Source: Candidatus Jettenia sp. AMX2
GTDB taxonomy: Bacteria > Planctomycetota > Brocadiia > Brocadiales > Brocadiaceae
Assembly (NCBI GenBank): GCA_030583665.1
Contig: CP129469.1
Span: 1,665,043 to 1,729,042, forward strand
Length of the DNA stretch: 64,000 nucleotides
Direction: 5' to 3'
This document shows, one piece after another, positions 45,272-54,500 of the stretch (position 1 is its first letter; every line of letters begins with the position of its first letter). The position numbers and the translations under genes are program-made. The notes beneath the pieces are model-generated. The model made no database searches and had not been told where the DNA came from. It saw only the letters and a list, made by a program, of their open reading frames with translations.

Positions 45272-45300
45272 TTGACAACATCTTTTTGCGTGACTATTAT
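45272..45300 (+). promoter_or_regulatory. Consensus sigma-70 promoter with predicted start at the ATG
   Basis: TTGACA (45272-45277) and TATTAT (45295-45300) are spaced by exactly 17 bases. Transcription would begin about 7 bases after the -10 box, at or next to the ATG at 45307. This predicts a leaderless mRNA, and there is no ribosome site before that ATG. It also rules against the TTG start at 45286, which lies inside the promoter. Confidence 0.7.
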
Positions 45301-45306
45301 TTTAGC

Positions 45307-46263
45307 ATGAATTCTTTAAAGCATATGAAGCAATATAAAAAAATCTTTTTGCTATTCCTGTTCATAGTATGCCTGAGTATCCTTATTGCACCCATGGTCA
45401 AGGCACTTCTTGATACTTTCGTAGTTTCCAGCCCCTTTATAACAAATTTACTGCGCTATCAGGAGGGAAGTTACGATTTTGGAAAAGTTATGCGGCGGAT
45501 CATGATGGCGGTGGCTATTATCACTATTTTCGTTTTCCGGAAATCACTTATGATCGGTTCTTTGTCTACCATGAATCTCAGACGCACTCAGGACTGGTGG
45601 AAACAATTGCAAACAGGGTTTTTTCTGGGGGCGGGCATATTCTGTTTCTATATCGCTTTCCTGTATGCTGCTGAAGCCAGAATAATCCATACAGAAACGA
45701 GATCATGGAATGACATTCTTCTCAAGATTACCGGAGCATTGTTTGTTGCCCTTCTCGTCGCATGCATTGAGGAAATATTTTTCAGGGGATTTCTATTTCA
45801 AAGCCTTTTAAAGGACATGCCGGCTGTGCTCGCCGTCTGCATCACGAGTACGTTTTATTCTTTATTGCACTTTCTTAAGATAAAACTCGCTGTGACACCA
45901 GGCATTCAGCCTTTTGTAGGGTTCATGGTGTTTTACGAGTTCCTGAAAAATCTCATTATAAACTTTCCTGTTCTTTACCCTTCAATAATTGGTCTCTTCC
46001 TCGTAGGAGTTGTATTATCATATGCCTGCTTAAGAACAAATTCATTATACCTTGCCATAGGACTTCACGCAGGATGGGTCTTTCTTATAAAAGCAGACCG
46101 TTTGTTTTTTGAACGTGTAAAGGGAAACAACGAATGGCTGTTCGGTGACAATGATGTCGTTACCGGCATGCTTGCATGGTTATTTATGATTATCACACTC
46201 ATTATTATACGGTATATTACCGTACCAATACCCGGAAAGACGGTACCTCCGGTTAAATATTAG
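45307..46263 (+). CDS. CPBP-family intramembrane metalloprotease
   Basis: About 318 residues with roughly eight helices. The CPBP (CAAX protease/bacteriocin-processing, 'Abi') motifs are present: EEIFFRGFLFQSLL, FYSLLHFLK, and the third His in LHAGWVFLI. These are metal ligands of Rce1-like proteases in the membrane. The start is either 45307 or the in-frame ATG at 45325; the promoter makes the upstream TTG unlikely. It stands before lpxD but with its own promoter and a ~98-base gap. The substrate is unknown. Confidence 0.85.
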   Translation: MNSLKHMKQYKKIFLLFLFIVCLSILIAPMVKALLDTFVVSSPFITNLLRYQEGSYDFGKVMRRIMMAVAIITIFVFRKSLMIGSLSTMNLRRTQDWWKQLQTGFFLGAGIFCFYIAFLYAAEARIIHTETRSWNDILLKITGALFVALLVACIEEIFFRGFLFQSLLKDMPAVLAVCITSTFYSLLHFLKIKLAVTPGIQPFVGFMVFYEFLKNLIINFPVLYPSIIGLFLVGVVLSYACLRTNSLYLAIGLHAGWVFLIKADRLFFERVKGNNEWLFGDNDVVTGMLAWLFMIITLIIIRYITVPIPGKTVPPVKY

Positions 46264-46361
46264 ATATGGGACAAATTTCTTCCGTTACATTCGTTTTCTA
46301 ATCTGCTGTTGCTTTCATGTTTGATTCATCCGTAATCAGGAATAATGTGAAAAAGGTTTCT

Positions 46362-47405
46362 ATGGAAAAAACGTTGCAGGAACTTGCTGAATATGTTGGA
46401 GGGACAGTAATCGGCGATCCTTCCATAAAGATACGGGGAATTATGGGTATTGATGATGCCTTGGAGGGCTATATCACTTTCATATCCAACGATAAATATA
46501 TCCAAAAGATTCACAAAACCAGGGCCTCCGCTATTATCGTTTCTCCAAGGTTACAAGAAACGAAAAAAAATCTCCTGGTATGCAATAACCCCTATCTCGC
46601 ATATGCAAAGGTAGTTGAGTTGATGATGTATAAAAAACCAGAGTACCTGAAAGGAACCGATAGTTCTGCCAGGATTGCCAAAACCGCTGTCATTGGCCAA
46701 GGTGTCTCTGTATACTCCTTTGTCTCTATAGGTGAAAACACCCGCATCGGAGACCGCGTGGTTTTGTATCCCGGTGTGTATATAGGAGACAATTGTACCA
46801 TCGGTGATGATACCGTTATCCACCCAAACGCTGTGATTTATCATGATACGGTTATTGGCAGGCGTGTTACCATTCACAGCAATACTGTTATTGGCAGCAG
46901 TGGATTTGGATACGCACCCGATGGTGAGGGTTATTATAAAATACCTCAAATTGGCATTACTATCATAGAGGATGATGTAGACATCGGTGCAAATACAACG
47001 ATCAACCGGGCTGCATTAGGGGAAACTATTATCCGGAAAGGTACAAAGATCGATAGCCAGGTTGTTATTGCACATAATGTGGAAGTAGGTGAAAATTCCC
47101 TGATTGTATCTCAGGCAGGCATTGCGGGAACTGCCAAGGTTGGAAAACGCCTCACCCTTGCCGGCGGAGCAGGCATTAATGGACATGTCAAAGTAGGAAA
47201 TAATGTCACCATTGGCGGACGTTCAGGGGTAATAAGCGATATTCCGGATAATGAAACGTATCTGGGAGCGCCAGCGATTCCTATCCGGCGCATGCGCCGC
47301 TGTTATATAATCTTTGAAAAGTTACCGGAAATGAAGGAATACGTGAAAACCCTGGAAAAACGGATAAAAAAATTAGAGGATTCATGGAAAAGCTCGGACT
47401 TATAG
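46362..47405 (+). CDS. lpxD: UDP-3-O-acylglucosamine N-acyltransferase
   Basis: About 347 residues from the ATG at 46362, chosen because AAGG precedes it and LpxD proteins begin with the MxKTLxELAEYVGG pattern found here. The N-terminal uridine-binding domain is followed by many hexapeptide repeats forming a left-handed beta helix (~105-310). The catalytic His lies in VVIAHNVEVG. The C-terminus is a charged helix. The enzyme adds the second acyl chain in lipid A synthesis. The 3' end overlaps lpxI by 22 bases. Confidence 0.95.
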   Translation: MEKTLQELAEYVGGTVIGDPSIKIRGIMGIDDALEGYITFISNDKYIQKIHKTRASAIIVSPRLQETKKNLLVCNNPYLAYAKVVELMMYKKPEYLKGTDSSARIAKTAVIGQGVSVYSFVSIGENTRIGDRVVLYPGVYIGDNCTIGDDTVIHPNAVIYHDTVIGRRVTIHSNTVIGSSGFGYAPDGEGYYKIPQIGITIIEDDVDIGANTTINRAALGETIIRKGTKIDSQVVIAHNVEVGENSLIVSQAGIAGTAKVGKRLTLAGGAGINGHVKVGNNVTIGGRSGVISDIPDNETYLGAPAIPIRRMRRCYIIFEKLPEMKEYVKTLEKRIKKLEDSWKSSDL

Positions 47406-48202
47406 CAGGAAATGGCAGATTCCCGATATTATTTGCCAAAGGGGCACAGGAGAATAAAGTATCAATAATAGCCGTTGGGATTGAGGGAGAAACTTCTCCT
47501 GAAATTGAACAGTATGTTGAAAAGCTTTACTGGATAGGCGTAGCACAAATAGGTAAATTAATCAAAATATTTAAAAGTGAGCAGATATCCAAAGCCGTTA
47601 TGGCGGGTGGAATCACAAAAACAAAGATGTTCTCTTCGTGGAGAAATCTCAGACTTATGCCGGATATCAGGACTATTAATCTCTGGTACCGGCATTTGAA
47701 AAAGCGTGACGATCATTCCCTGCTCGGAGCCGTTGCTGAGGAGTTGCGAAAAGACGGAATTGAATTACAAAATTCAACACTCTTTGTTCCCCAATTACTC
47801 GCACAAAAAGGTATCTTAACAAAAAAACAACCTACCGAAAAGGAGTTGGAAGATGTCCTTTTTGGATGGCCTATTGCCAAAGAAATTTCAAGACTCGGGA
47901 TAGGACAGTGTCTGGTGATAAAAGAAAAGGTGGTTTTAGCTGTGGAGGCACTTGAAGGCACTGATGAAGCCATACTTCGGGGTGGAATACTGGGGAAAGG
48001 AGATATTATCGTCATTAAGGTCAGCAAACAGGATTTCGATCCGCGATTCGATATCCCTACCGTGGGAACAGAAACCATAAAATCCCTAAAAGAATCCTCT
48101 GCTTCCGTCCTTGCACTTGAAGCCGGAAAAACACTTATTCTTGATATTGAAGAAACCATTAAGGCTGCCGATAATGCACGGATAGCCATTGTTGGATTGT
48201 AG
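47384..48202 (+). CDS. lpxI: UDP-2,3-diacylglucosamine pyrophosphatase LpxI
   Basis: This 272-residue protein is an LpxI (former DUF1009) enzyme, which hydrolyses UDP-2,3-diacylglucosamine to lipid X in lipid A synthesis. It replaces LpxH in many bacteria. Family features are the start KLGLIAGNGRFPILFAKGA, KRDDHSLLGAVAEELRKDG, and AVEALEGTDEAILRGG in the C-terminal half. The overlap with lpxD shows coupled expression. Together they indicate that the organism makes lipid A, as expected for a planctomycete with an outer membrane. Confidence 0.93.
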   Translation: MEKLGLIAGNGRFPILFAKGAQENKVSIIAVGIEGETSPEIEQYVEKLYWIGVAQIGKLIKIFKSEQISKAVMAGGITKTKMFSSWRNLRLMPDIRTINLWYRHLKKRDDHSLLGAVAEELRKDGIELQNSTLFVPQLLAQKGILTKKQPTEKELEDVLFGWPIAKEISRLGIGQCLVIKEKVVLAVEALEGTDEAILRGGILGKGDIIVIKVSKQDFDPRFDIPTVGTETIKSLKESSASVLALEAGKTLILDIEETIKAADNARIAIVGL

Positions 48203-48219
48203 CAAATGAAAGCCGGCAT

Positions 48220-48286
48220 TTGTTGTATGAAAGAGGTTTTTGAAGACAACCCCCTAAAATCCCCCTTTGCTAAGGGGGACTTAGCA
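48220..48286. repeat. Dispersed intergenic repeat with C-rich hairpin, copy A
   Basis: From TTGTTGTATGAAAGAGG onward this ~67-base stretch is repeated at 52175-52241. It includes a 7-bp stem (CCCCCTT at 48261-48267 with AAGGGGG at 48272-48278, loop TGCT) placed just after lpxI, where it may act as an mRNA 3' structure. Confidence 0.85.
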
Positions 48287-48321
48287 GGTACAAAATCATT
48301 TTGGAGTAAATCCTTAATTTT

Positions 48322-48945
48322 ATGCAGGATACCACATTTAGCCTTGTTGCAGCAACCTTTTTTATTGCTCTAACCCACTCCATAATGCCGACGCATTGGA
48401 TGCCCTTTGCATTGATTGGCAGGGAACAAAAGTGGAGTTTGACAAAGGTCGTCTTTGTTACAACGATTTCAGGTTTAGGTCATTCAGCAATAACAAGTAT
48501 TTTGGGCTCTGTCATTGCACTTTTCGGATTTCACATAGCAGAATATGCAGAAATACTTGCCGAACCTGTATCCGGCGCCGTTTTAATTACCATTGGAATC
48601 GTATTTATTGCTATGGGAAGATTAAAGCAAAAAGACCATAATCACAACCACTCAAAACTTTCGGATAAGGCTATTATTGTTTCGCTGTTTTTGATGTTAA
48701 GCTGCTCACCCTGTGTTGCGCTCTTGCCGATATTCTTTGCAGCAGGTACGTTTAACTGGAGTATATTTTTATTGCTGGCACTCATTTTATCAGGGACAAC
48801 CGTTTTTGTAATGTTAGGATTAACAATTCTTACCTTTAAAGGGGTACAAAAAATAAATATTTGTAAAATCGAACCTTACGAGAAAGAAATTGTCGGCGGT
48901 ATATTAACCATGGTAGGAATACTGTTCCTTGTATTGCATCATTAA
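48322..48945 (+). CDS. Membrane transport protein, LysE/NicO-like (possible metal efflux)
   Basis: This 207-residue protein has about six helices. Features reminiscent of the NicO/RcnA, UreH and DsbD-like transport superfamily are HSIMPTHWMPFALIG in helix 1, GLGHSAITSILG in helix 2, a His-rich loop (KDHNHNHSK), and SCSPCVALLPIFFAAG. The His-rich loop suggests a divalent metal such as nickel or cobalt. No ribosome site is close to the ATG. It stands alone between a repeat and the convergent disulfide-reductase gene. The family is tentative and the substrate unknown. Confidence 0.6.
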   Translation: MQDTTFSLVAATFFIALTHSIMPTHWMPFALIGREQKWSLTKVVFVTTISGLGHSAITSILGSVIALFGFHIAEYAEILAEPVSGAVLITIGIVFIAMGRLKQKDHNHNHSKLSDKAIIVSLFLMLSCSPCVALLPIFFAAGTFNWSIFLLLALILSGTTVFVMLGLTILTFKGVQKINICKIEPYEKEIVGGILTMVGILFLVLHH

Positions 48946-49068
48946 ATATCAGCAACAATAAGCAGGCCATCCGGGAATCTACTTTTTGTGTTTTCTGAGG
49001 TAATGAATCCTTGTAGATAGTCCTCCGAATCTTCATGAATTTGTTTTCCCTGAAGACCAGTAAAGACC

Positions 49069-50748
49069 TTATCCCATTTTCTCCAACCCAAATGGCCATG
49101 CAGAAATACTGCCATCCATATATCTGGCTTTTGCAAACCCTGCATTTTTTAAAATACGGTATGCCTGCGCAGCCCGTAAACCAGCACGGCAATACGTAAT
49201 AATCTCTTTAGTTCTGTCAAGTTCGCAAGCACGGGAGGCGAGTTTATCCAGGGGAATATGTTGACATCCCGCAATATGACCATTCTTGTATTCCATTGAT
49301 GTTCTTACATCCAATAGCACAAAATCCTTACCTTGTTTATATTTTTCCATTACTTCAAGGGGGAGAATTCCATCCGTCTTTCCCGATAATTTGTTATCCA
49401 GGACATTGGCAGCAACAATGATAGCATCCATGGACATAGCATACGGAGGAGCATATGCCAAATCAAGTTTGGAAACCTGATGGACCGTTGCACCAAAAGT
49501 CAGTGCCGTAACAATAACATCAATACGTTTATCAACATCACCTGTCCCGATAATTTCTGCACCTAAAATTCTTTGGCTGGGTGCATCTGCAATAAGTTTG
49601 ATAAGAATATCTTTTGCTTCAGGATAGTAGTGAGCCTTGTCCGATGCGGGGACTATCGTTGACATCACTTGAAATCCCTCTTTAACAGCCTCCCGTTCGG
49701 AAAGCCCTGCCTTTCCGGCATGCATATCAAATATCTTCACGATGAGCGTCCCCAAAACACCCTGGAATGTATCAAATCCTCCCGTAGCATTGATAGCTGC
49801 AACCCGTCCCATTTTAGCCGCGGTAGAACCAAGGGGAATCCATACAGGTTTTCCCGTCACCAGATGTTTACTCTCAGCGCAATCTCCTATGGCATATATG
49901 CCGGGAATATTTGTCTCCATCCGTTCATTAACCTCAATGGCACGTGTAGCACCTAATTTTATACCAGCTTCCTGAGCCAGTCTGGTATTTGGCTTGACGC
50001 CTACGGAAAGAATAACCATATCTGCCGGTAATTGCCGTTTGCCGGTCACTACCTTTGTTACACAATTATTATGATCGCCTTCAAAAGATGATACTCCCTC
50101 CGAGGTAATAACTTCTACCCCCTTTTCTTTTAGGTGATTCTGGACAAGCAATGCCATATCCTTATCAAGAACCGGCAGAATGTGATCAAAAAGCTCCACG
50201 ATCGTTACCTTAATGCCTCTTAAAACTAAATTTTCAGCTACTTCCAAACCAATCAATCCACCACCTGCAATTACAGCATTTTTCACCTTTCCACCCGTAA
50301 CAAGTGACTTGATCTTCACTGCATCGGGAACGGTTCTGAGGGAGAAGATATTGTTTAATGAAATGCCGGGTAAGGGAGGAATAACAGGCTCGGCACCGGT
50401 AGCGATAATAAGCTTATCATAGGCAAAGGTAATCTCCTGCATCTGCTCAAGATTCATCACAATAACCCGTTTCGATTTTGTGTCGATACCGGTAACACGG
50501 TGACGGGTAAAAACATTGATATCGTGCATGTTCTTAAAATACCCTGGCTCCCGGACAATAAGACTTTGAGGGTTTTTTATAATGTCACCGATAAAATAAG
50601 GCATACCGCAACCGGCATAGGAAATATACTCTTCATCCGTCAGAACAGTAATTTTTACGTTACGTGATTCACGGCGTGCCTTTGCCGCAGCCTTCATTCC
50701 GGCTGCAACGCCACCGATTATTACTAAATGGTTCGTTTCATTTGTCAT
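49069..50748 (-). CDS. CoA-disulfide reductase-like FAD enzyme with C-terminal rhodanese domain
   Basis: This 559-residue protein joins a pyridine-nucleotide disulfide oxidoreductase (residues ~1-450) to a rhodanese domain (~465-555). The first part has the FAD motif VIIGGVAAGMKAAAKAR, the single redox Cys in YAGCGMPY typical of CoA-disulfide reductase, the NAD(P) motif AVIAGGGLIGLEVAENL, and AIGDCAES. The rhodanese domain has LLDVRTSMEYKNGHI and an active-site Cys in YCRAGLRAAQ. Such fusions (CoADR-RHD) reduce CoA disulfides, polysulfides or persulfides in the cytoplasm, which may serve redox or sulfur handling. The Rossmann start and ribosome site (GGGGGATAG) support the ATG at 50748. Confidence 0.9.
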   Translation of the reverse strand: MTNETNHLVIIGGVAAGMKAAAKARRESRNVKITVLTDEEYISYAGCGMPYFIGDIIKNPQSLIVREPGYFKNMHDINVFTRHRVTGIDTKSKRVIVMNLEQMQEITFAYDKLIIATGAEPVIPPLPGISLNNIFSLRTVPDAVKIKSLVTGGKVKNAVIAGGGLIGLEVAENLVLRGIKVTIVELFDHILPVLDKDMALLVQNHLKEKGVEVITSEGVSSFEGDHNNCVTKVVTGKRQLPADMVILSVGVKPNTRLAQEAGIKLGATRAIEVNERMETNIPGIYAIGDCAESKHLVTGKPVWIPLGSTAAKMGRVAAINATGGFDTFQGVLGTLIVKIFDMHAGKAGLSEREAVKEGFQVMSTIVPASDKAHYYPEAKDILIKLIADAPSQRILGAEIIGTGDVDKRIDVIVTALTFGATVHQVSKLDLAYAPPYAMSMDAIIVAANVLDNKLSGKTDGILPLEVMEKYKQGKDFVLLDVRTSMEYKNGHIAGCQHIPLDKLASRACELDRTKEIITYCRAGLRAAQAYRILKNAGFAKARYMDGSISAWPFGLEKMG

Positions 50749-50877
50749 AACAATCTATCCCCCTTTTTTATGCAAGCTAAACAGAAAAATATCCTAACTT
50801 ATTTTCCTTGACAATTCAATTGTGAATACTACAATTCTGTAAAATGAATAATTTTATGAAAAGGGGTTAGAGAAAAC

Positions 50878-51843
50878 ATGAAAAATCCATCTCTCTTTGA
50901 ATCTTTGCGCTCTTTAAGACTGGTAAGCAGTGTTATCGTATTGATAACTGGCATTGTTACCCTTTTTATTAGTTGCGATTATAAAAAGGATGAAGAAACC
51001 GTTGAAGAGGCTATCGAATTCAAACAAATTATTCCGGTTCAAAGGGAAGACAGGCAACCGCAGGAAGTTCAGGACACCCCGCCCGTTCATACAAAACCAG
51101 TTCAACCTGAAGTACCGGTAATAACGGCAGAAGACTTTTTTGCAGAAGGATTGGAATATTTTCATAAAAACCGGTTTGAAGACGCTATTGCCTCATTTAA
51201 TAAGGCGATTAGAATGGATGCCGCAATGACTGAGGCATACAAAATGAGGGCCATGGCCTATACAAATCTCGGTATGATAAACGAGGCAGCAGCGTCTTTC
51301 GTAAAGGTTACGGAACTTGACCGGAACAATCACGAAGCTTATTTTAACCTGGGAACCTTGTATCATAAGAAGGGAATGATTGATGACGCTATACGGGCGT
51401 TCGAAAGATATGTATCATTGAGACCCGACGATGCAAAAATTCACTATAACCTTGGATATCTCTATGATAAAAAGAATTCTACAGATAAGGCAATAGGATC
51501 TTACCAAAAGGCAATAAAGAGTAATCCGAAGCATGTAGATGCACATTATAATCTTGGAGTTATTTACACGAACAAAGGAATGTTTGATGATGCCATTGAA
51601 ATCTTTCAGAAGGTTTTAAGCCTGGATAGTCAAAACCATGCTGCACACTATAATCTTGGTTTTGTATATCATCAGAAAGGATTGTATCATGATGCCATAG
51701 TTATTTGTGAAAAACTCCTGGAATTAAGTCCGGGAAATGCAAAGGCATATCTTCTGCTGGGTGATACCTATCGTAAACTAGGCATGTCTAAAGAAGCCAG
51801 GGAGGCTTACGACATGTACAGACAGTTGCTGTTTATTCGTTAA
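50878..51843 (+). CDS. TPR repeat lipoprotein
   Basis: This 321-residue protein begins with a hydrophobic segment ending in LFISC (lipobox-like, Cys at ~residue 37), followed by a Pro/Glu/Gln-rich linker (~40-85). At least six TPR units of 34 residues follow (themes HYNLGxxYxxKGMFDDAIEIFQKVL). It is likely a lipid-anchored periplasmic scaffold like the one at 29346, but with its own promoter. Partners are unknown. AGGGG lies before the ATG. Confidence 0.85.
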   Translation: MKNPSLFESLRSLRLVSSVIVLITGIVTLFISCDYKKDEETVEEAIEFKQIIPVQREDRQPQEVQDTPPVHTKPVQPEVPVITAEDFFAEGLEYFHKNRFEDAIASFNKAIRMDAAMTEAYKMRAMAYTNLGMINEAAASFVKVTELDRNNHEAYFNLGTLYHKKGMIDDAIRAFERYVSLRPDDAKIHYNLGYLYDKKNSTDKAIGSYQKAIKSNPKHVDAHYNLGVIYTNKGMFDDAIEIFQKVLSLDSQNHAAHYNLGFVYHQKGLYHDAIVICEKLLELSPGNAKAYLLLGDTYRKLGMSKEAREAYDMYRQLLFIR

Positions 51844-51869
51844 AAGAGATAAAATTCCGAACTTGTCTA

Positions 51870-51961
51870 TGTAGGGCAGGCACTGCCTGCCAATTAATGT
51901 TGCCAAGTACCGCTTCGCTCGTTTATGGCGTTTATTTTTTGGTGGGCGGTGCCAACCCTAC
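51870..51961. mobile_element. MITE-like 92-bp palindromic repeat, copy A
   Basis: The ends are imperfect inverted repeats: GTAGGGCAGGCACTGCC at the left and the complement of GTAGGGTGGGCACCGCC at the right (3 mismatches in 17). The interior reads through ACCGCTTCGCTCGTTTATGG. A copy with only a few differences is at 62421-62512. It codes for nothing and may be a non-autonomous mobile element. Confidence 0.85.
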
Positions 51962-52174
51962 TCCTTGCAATGACGTTTTTTTCATAGCAGACGTATTTTG
52001 TAACATGCAGGCAATTCCTCACCTCTGTTCCCTGATTAATAGTATTTGGTAGTCATAATTCCCCCTTAACAAAGGGGGTAAGGAGGTTGTTGAAACGCGT
52101 GAGTAAACACAACTTGCAAAATTCCCCATTATCAGTGGAGATTTAACAGGGGCAGTTTGATAGCATAGAGATTT

Positions 52175-52241
52175 TTGTTGTATGAAAGAGGTTTTTGAAG
52201 ACAACCCCTAAATCCCCCTTTTGCTAACGGGGACTTGTCAA
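52175..52241. repeat. Dispersed intergenic repeat with C-rich hairpin, copy B
   Basis: Near-identical to 48220-48286 through TTGTTGTATGAAAGAGG and the following bases. Its hairpin (CCCCCTT from 52214) is partly decayed (AACGGGG instead of AAGGGGG). Confidence 0.85.
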
Positions 52242-52345
52242 GCAAGAATAACACCCCTTCTTTATATTAGGGCGGAATTCCTCAAGCTTCCCTTAACAAT
52301 GGTAGAAAAAAGGTTGAATTTCCTTAACATAAACAAAATTTAGCG

Positions 52346-53347
52346 TCATACCTCTTTTGCGTTAATCCATTTCATCATCCTTCGCAATTCCCTGCCGACT
52401 TTCTCAATTTGATGATCCTTGTCTTTCTTTTCCAGGGCATTGAAGACCGGCCGGCCAGCCTGATTTTCCAATATCCATTCCTTTGCAAACTGCCCGCTCT
52501 GTATCTCTGATAGTATCCGCTTCATTTCCTTCCTGGTTTCTTCGGTAATAATACGCGGACCGCGGGTCAGATCTCCGTATTCAGCGGTATTACTAATTGA
52601 GTATCTCATATAACTCAAACCACCCTGATAAAACAAATCCACAATGAGTTTTAACTCGTGCATACACTCAAAATAAGCAAGCTCAGGTTGATAACCCGCC
52701 TCAACAAGGGTCTCAAACCCAGCCTTAACAAGGGCTGCCGCCCCCCCGCAGAGCACCGCCTGTTCACCAAAAAGATCCGTTTCGGTCTCTTCTGCAAAAG
52801 TGGTTTCAATCACGCCAGCCCGTGTACCTCCAATCCCATGTGCGTAAGCCAGCGACTTTTCCCTTGCCTTTCCGCTGGCATCCTGGTGAATTGCCATAAG
52901 GCATGGAACTCCGCCGCCTTTTTCAAACTCGCTGCGTACAATATGTCCGGGACCTTTTGGTGCCACCATAATTACATCTACATTGTCAGGAGGTACGATT
53001 TGTCCAAAATGTATATTAAATCCATGAGAAAAACACAATGTTTTCCCTTCTTTTAAATGCGGCCTGATATTTGCTTCATAAACCGCTTTCTGTGTTTCGT
53101 CAGGGATAAGGATTTGAATAACGTCTCCTTCCTGTGAAGCTTCATCAGCAGTAACAGGTTTAAATCCATGTTTTACCGCTAATTGATAATTAGGGGTACC
53201 GGTTCTGGTGGATACAATGACATCCATCCCTGAGTCTCTCAGGTTCTGTGCCTGAGCATGCCCCTGGCTGCCATATCCAATCACTGCAATCTTTTTTCCC
53301 TGCAGAAGAGTAATATCCGCATCGTTTTCATAATGAATTTTTAGCAT
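52346..53347 (-). CDS. ilvC: Ketol-acid reductoisomerase
   Basis: This 333-residue class I enzyme performs the second step of valine and isoleucine synthesis. The NADPH site is [14 protein letters not shown] (~24-37), followed by a phosphate-binding region STRTGTPN. Catalytic metal ligands are in the C-terminal helical domain ([17 protein letters not shown] and [12 protein letters not shown]). Its length is normal. AAAGG lies 9 bases before the ATG. It follows ilvH by 34 bases and ends the rnfE-rnfA-ilvH-ilvC operon. Confidence 0.96.
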   Translation of the reverse strand: MLKIHYENDADITLLQGKKIAVIGYGSQGHAQAQNLRDSGMDVIVSTRTGTPNYQLAVKHGFKPVTADEASQEGDVIQILIPDETQKAVYEANIRPHLKEGKTLCFSHGFNIHFGQIVPPDNVDVIMVAPKGPGHIVRSEFEKGGGVPCLMAIHQDASGKAREKSLAYAHGIGGTRAGVIETTFAEETETDLFGEQAVLCGGAAALVKAGFETLVEAGYQPELAYFECMHELKLIVDLFYQGGLSYMRYSISNTAEYGDLTRGPRIITEETRKEMKRILSEIQSGQFAKEWILENQAGRPVFNALEKKDKDHQIEKVGRELRRMMKWINAKEV

Positions 53348-53380
53348 ATGCTTTTGCCTTTCAAAACACTAAGGTTTTTA

Positions 53381-53860
53381 TTATTTCGTACCGCGCGCGA
53401 TAGCAATACTTCCCGTGCGCACCAATTCTTTAATCCCATGCGGCCTGAGTAAGCTTATCATAGCTTCGAGTTTATCCTCGGTACCGGCAATCTCGATAAT
53501 GATATCCTTCTGACCGACATCAACAATCCTTCCCCTGAAAATATTTACAATCTCAACAACTTCACCGCGTTTTCCCGGTAAGGTGTTGACCCTTAGTAAC
53601 ATAAGATCGCGTTCAATAAACTCCTCCGTAGTAAAATCAATCACCTTGACGACATCGATGACTTTGCCAATTTGTTTTCTGACCTGCTCCAGAATCGCAT
53701 CATCACCCCTGACAACTATCGTGATCCTTGAAAAAGCAGGGCTTTCTGTTTCGCCAACAGCAAGGCTATCAATATTAAAACCCCGCCCACTAATCAGGCC
53801 GGTAATACGGGCTAAAATGCCAACCTTGTTTTCCACCAGTACAGAAATGACGTGTCGCAT
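53381..53860 (-). CDS. ilvH: Acetolactate synthase small (regulatory) subunit
   Basis: About 159 residues from the ATG at 53860, one base after the rnfA stop; the longer TTG frame would overlap rnfA. The N-terminal ACT domain starts RHVISVLVENKVGILARITGL, with the GRGFNIDSL effector-site segment. The second half (LDVGQKDIIIEIAG-type pattern) matches the IlvH C-terminal domain. It activates the catalytic subunit and confers valine feedback inhibition. The catalytic subunit gene (ilvB) is not in this window. Confidence 0.95.
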   Translation of the reverse strand: MRHVISVLVENKVGILARITGLISGRGFNIDSLAVGETESPAFSRITIVVRGDDAILEQVRKQIGKVIDVVKVIDFTTEEFIERDLMLLRVNTLPGKRGEVVEIVNIFRGRIVDVGQKDIIIEIAGTEDKLEAMISLLRPHGIKELVRTGSIAIARGTK

Positions 53861-53861
53861 A

Positions 53862-54500
53862 TTACTGAACCATCCCTGAAAATCCAAAAAAGGCCAGAGC
53901 CATAAGCCCCGTACAGATAAAAGCTATCGGAATGCCGCGTAAGGACTGCGGCACATTAACCAAAGCCAAACGTTCCCGGATACCTGACATCAGAAGCATT
54001 GCCACCGTAAAACCAATTCCGGCACCAAACCCTTGTACATTTGCCTGTAAAAAACCCATATGTTTTGGGGAGTTCGTTGTGTTTAACAACGCAACGCCCA
54101 AAACTGCACAATTAGTAGTAATCAACGGCAGATAAATCCCCAAACTTTCATAAAGAGCAGGCGCCATCTTTCTGAGCATAACCTCAACCAATTGCACCAG
54201 TGTTGCTATAACAAGAATATAACTTATCGTCTTCAGTACCTCAATAAGACCAGATTCGCCTACCGAAGGAAAAATATATGCAACAACATTTGCATCTCCG
54301 GGCAGGAGAATATAATTATACACGACCCAGGTAATTGCAGAAGAAAGTGTCATGACAAATGTTACTGCCACACCCATACCCATTGCCGCTGAGGTTTTTT
54401 GGGAAACCCCGAGAAAAGGACAAAGCCCCAGAAATTTCGCCAGTACAAAATTATTAACAAAAACCACACTTACAATAATTAATGCAATTTCTTTAATCAT
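53862..54500 (-). CDS. rnfA: Rnf electron-transport complex subunit A
   Basis: This 212-residue, six-helix protein is RnfA. It has the start ALIIVSVVFVNNFVLAKFLGLCPFLGVS, the matching half-helix motif ITTNCAVLGVALLN, and FTVAMLLMSGIRERL. The two symmetric Cys (GLCP and TNC) can hold a [2Fe-2S] centre in the membrane between the A and E subunits. The Rnf complex couples ferredoxin and NAD to an ion gradient. It overlaps rnfE by 8 bases. The B, C, D and G subunits are not in this window. Confidence 0.95.
   Translation of the reverse strand: MIKEIALIIVSVVFVNNFVLAKFLGLCPFLGVSQKTSAAMGMGVAVTFVMTLSSAITWVVYNYILLPGDANVVAYIFPSVGESGLIEVLKTISYILVIATLVQLVEVMLRKMAPALYESLGIYLPLITTNCAVLGVALLNTTNSPKHMGFLQANVQGFGAGIGFTVAMLLMSGIRERLALVNVPQSLRGIPIAFICTGLMALAFFGFSGMVQ

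Larger units (their letters stand above)
51844..52345. other. Repeat-filled intergenic region between the TPR gene and ilvC
   Basis: About 500 bases without a gene. It contains the MITE-like element at 51870-51961, a C-rich hairpin (CCCCCTT at 52061-52067 with AAGGGGG at 52072-52078), and copy B of the 67-base repeat at 52175-52241. The genes on both sides converge here. A short open frame across the repeat (52019-52204, minus) is not credible. Confidence 0.85.
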
